A stretch of 43,574 nt of DNA from an uncultured Clostridia bacterium (GTDB lineage Bacteria; Bacillota; Clostridia; Oscillospirales; CAG-272), in NCBI GenBank assembly GCA_944384525.1, contig CALWTR010000008.1, positions 1 to 43,574 on the forward strand. Reading direction: 5' to 3'. Positions 41,970 to 43,574 of this stretch are shown in pieces; position 1 is the stretch's first letter; the number at the start of each line of letters is the position of its first letter. The notes below the pieces were generated by a model, which saw nothing but the letters and a program-made list of their open reading frames with translations, had not been told where the DNA came from and did not search any database. The translations under genes and the position numbers were made by a program.

Positions 41970-43574
41970 TCACTCTGTAAATGTATCGAACTGGGTCTTC
42001 AGCTGAGCCAGTCTTTCCTTCTTCGCGTTTACATAGTCGCGGTAGAGAGTCTGGATATGGTCGCCGGCCTGGAAGTTATACTGATTGAGTATCTCGTGCC
42101 ACTTCTTGGATGCCGCCTCGGTATCCTGAGAGGAGAAGTAGTTAGCTATCGCATCCTCATATATCTTATCGAAAGAGGAGCGGATATTATCCCTTATATA
42201 AACTATCATCTCCTGGCTCTTGGAATCCTTGCCTGCCGCATAAAGCAGATCGTAGTAATAATACTCATCGAGTATATCGGAGGAGTGAGTCGACTGATAG
42301 TGCAGGAATGCAGTTGCCTGCGGGAATCTCTGGGTATTGACCCTTATGCCGGCTACACGGCCGATGTTGTGTATAGTCGTAAGATAAGTATCCCCTGCTC
42401 TGTAAACAGGTGCAGGAGCAACTCCGAAGCTGTTCTCCATATTCTGGAATATTTCATCCTCAAGTGCGCCTATATCTATATATCCGCCGAAAAGTATCTT
42501 ATCTATCGCAAACTGGTTTCTTATCGCATCAAGCGCGGTAGATCCTGCGGTGGTAGTATCGGTATTTTTAAATGCCGCAGTGCCGTTCGCATCCATGAAA
42601 ACGTCAAGGACATTGAAGAAATTATAAAGATCCTGGTTCTCATCCTCGTACCATACAGTATAGGAACCGTCATCATTTACTTCTCTCTCTATGATGACGA
42701 CACTGGTCGTGTAAAGTATACCGGATGCGGGAAGTCCGGAGCTTGAACCGATCGCGAATCCGAGAGTATCGCCTATGGTCTCGCCGGGTATTCCGTCGGT
42801 ATCCTGATAAACCGCTTCGGAGTACTCAGCCATTTTGCTGTAAGTCCATTCGCCTCTCTCTATGACATCAAAGAGCTCGGTAAGTCCCGCATTATTGGTA
42901 GTAACGCTCTCGATAAGGTTGACGTTGACCGGTACCACGAACATCGCACGGACAAGGTCGGTCAGATAGTCAGATCCGACAAGATACATCTTCTTTATCG
43001 AAAGAGACATGGACTTCATGAACTCTTCCATGTATCCTTCCTCGGTGAAGTAGGTCAGATAGCTCGAGTCTTCGCCCTGCTCTGCAAAGAAGTAGTTCGG
43101 CGTTCTGGACTCAGCCGTCGATATGATATTCGCAAAGTTATCCTTCAGGGACGCACAGGTCATATCGTATATGTAATCGACAAATATATCCGCTACGCTC
43201 GAGTCACCAGACTTTATAAGAGTGGATATAGCGCCTTCAGCATTCCCCCAGGTGTATTCCTGAGTAGAGTATGTGACTGAAAGTCCGAGGTTCGTCGCCA
43301 TCTCCTGGTTGCGGACAGCAACAAGACGGTCTACCTGAGTAGGAGTTGAAGGTATGCCCTGACCTGCCAGATATCTGAGGCTTCTGGAGGTGAGCTCTCC
43401 GTTGTTGGAAGAGGTGTTTATCTGGACGGAAAGTCTGCCATCCTCAAAGTCTACATCCTCCCACCAGTTGCGGACTATATCACCGCCGCCGTCACCGCCG
43501 CCGCTGCCGCCTCCGCCTTCGTTTCCGCCGCCCTCGTTGTTAGGCATATCGGCGCCGCAGTTATCACACTTTCC
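41970..43574 (-). CDS. Solute-binding-like protein with a zinc-ribbon-like N-terminal piece, partial at right edge
   Basis: The frame runs from the stop at 41970 to the window edge; an internal ATG at 43547 is not the start, since nine more codons upstream are open and read GKCDNCGAD. This CxxCG segment looks like half of a zinc ribbon. It is followed by a Gly-rich linker with Asn, Glu and Ser (about 20 residues) and then about 500 residues with the layout of family 1 extracellular solute-binding proteins (NLGLSVTYSTQEYTWGN, then the hinge-like MFVVPVNVNLIES and the GERGxWT-type segment VIERGEWTYSKMAEY). Those proteins are normally lipoproteins. Here the true N-terminus lies outside the window, so whether a signal sequence or membrane helix exists cannot be seen. 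Confidence 0.7.
   Translation of the reverse strand, partial: GKCDNCGADMPNNEGGGNEGGGGSGGGDGGGDIVRNWWEDVDFEDGRLSVQINTSSNNGELTSRSLRYLAGQGIPSTPTQVDRLVAVRNQEMATNLGLSVTYSTQEYTWGNAEGAISTLIKSGDSSVADIFVDYIYDMTCASLKDNFANIISTAESRTPNYFFAEQGEDSSYLTYFTEEGYMEEFMKSMSLSIKKMYLVGSDYLTDLVRAMFVVPVNVNLIESVTTNNAGLTELFDVIERGEWTYSKMAEYSEAVYQDTDGIPGETIGDTLGFAIGSSSGLPASGILYTTSVVIIEREVNDDGSYTVWYEDENQDLYNFFNVLDVFMDANGTAAFKNTDTTTAGSTALDAIRNQFAIDKILFGGYIDIGALEDEIFQNMENSFGVAPAPVYRAGDTYLTTIHNIGRVAGIRVNTQRFPQATAFLHYQSTHSSDILDEYYYYDLLYAAGKDSKSQEMIVYIRDNIRSSFDKIYEDAIANYFSSQDTEAASKKWHEILNQYNFQAGDHIQTLYRDYVNAKKERLAQLKTQFDTFTE

Noticed and set aside
1-43574. tRNA, rRNA or an intact transposase/integrase
   Set aside because: I looked through all gene-free intervals for cloverleaf-like arms and GGTTCGAAT-type T-loops and through the proteins for DDE or tyrosine/serine recombinase motifs and found none.

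Overview
The window looks like a chromosomal segment of an anaerobic, probably gut-associated Firmicute of the class Clostridia, at family-level uncertainty. The reasons are intermediate GC, strong AGGAGG-type ribosome binding sites, frequent TTG starts, textbook sigma-A promoters (most with a 17-bp spacer), an HPr with both His15 and Ser46, and the family profile of the genes. I see no rRNA, tRNA, CRISPR array or intact insertion sequence.

Layout. (1) 1-4130 is an accessory left end. An AT-rich block holds a partial DUF7010-like membrane gene, an XRE regulator whose 5' end is cut, and the 3' remnant of an acetyltransferase. It is followed by a P-loop kinase, a decayed copy of the pheS 3' end, and a cytidine-deaminase-like gene. 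Next come about 140 bp of helically phased T-tracts, then luxS and mtnN, which together turn S-adenosylhomocysteine into homocysteine and the AI-2 precursor. A 59-bp hairpin repeat, present twice, lies just before mtnN. (2) 4134-22437 is largely housekeeping: an unknown protein, prfC, a cytoplasmic GH20 hexosaminidase, pheST, coaD, rsmD, uvrC, HPr, two DUF4330-like membrane-anchored proteins with an O-antigen ligase-like protein, rimM-trmD, and a GT4 glycosyltransferase with a MurJ-like flippase. (3) 22824-34630 holds nucleic-acid genes: a TadA-methyltransferase fusion, a CPBP protease, secG-rnr, an XPD/DinG-like helicase, an EamA transporter, an SbcD/Mre11-like protein that has lost metal ligands, and an orphan N6-adenine methyltransferase with NPPS instead of NPPY. 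(4) 34861-41896 is a deoxysugar catabolic locus: fucI diverges from rhaB-rhaA-manA, followed by a LysR regulator, with a perfect 16-bp palindrome in the divergent control region. (5) The right edge holds a solute-binding-like protein whose visible N-terminus is a CxxC zinc-ribbon-like piece joined by a glycine-rich linker.

How it works together. Isomerisation of fucose and rhamnose, phosphorylation of rhamnulose and mannose-6-phosphate isomerisation are encoded in one divergent unit. No aldolase and no sugar transporter is visible beside it, so these must lie elsewhere. The cell-surface genes (ligase, DUF4330 pair, GT4, MurJ-like) suggest surface polysaccharide assembly. The less ordinary items are the TadA fusion, the degenerate SbcD, the NPPS methyltransferase, the phased T-tracts before luxS, the pairing-preserving hairpin repeats before mtnN, and the zinc-ribbon/binding-protein hybrid. 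All family assignments come from reading motifs by eye; no database search was possible.
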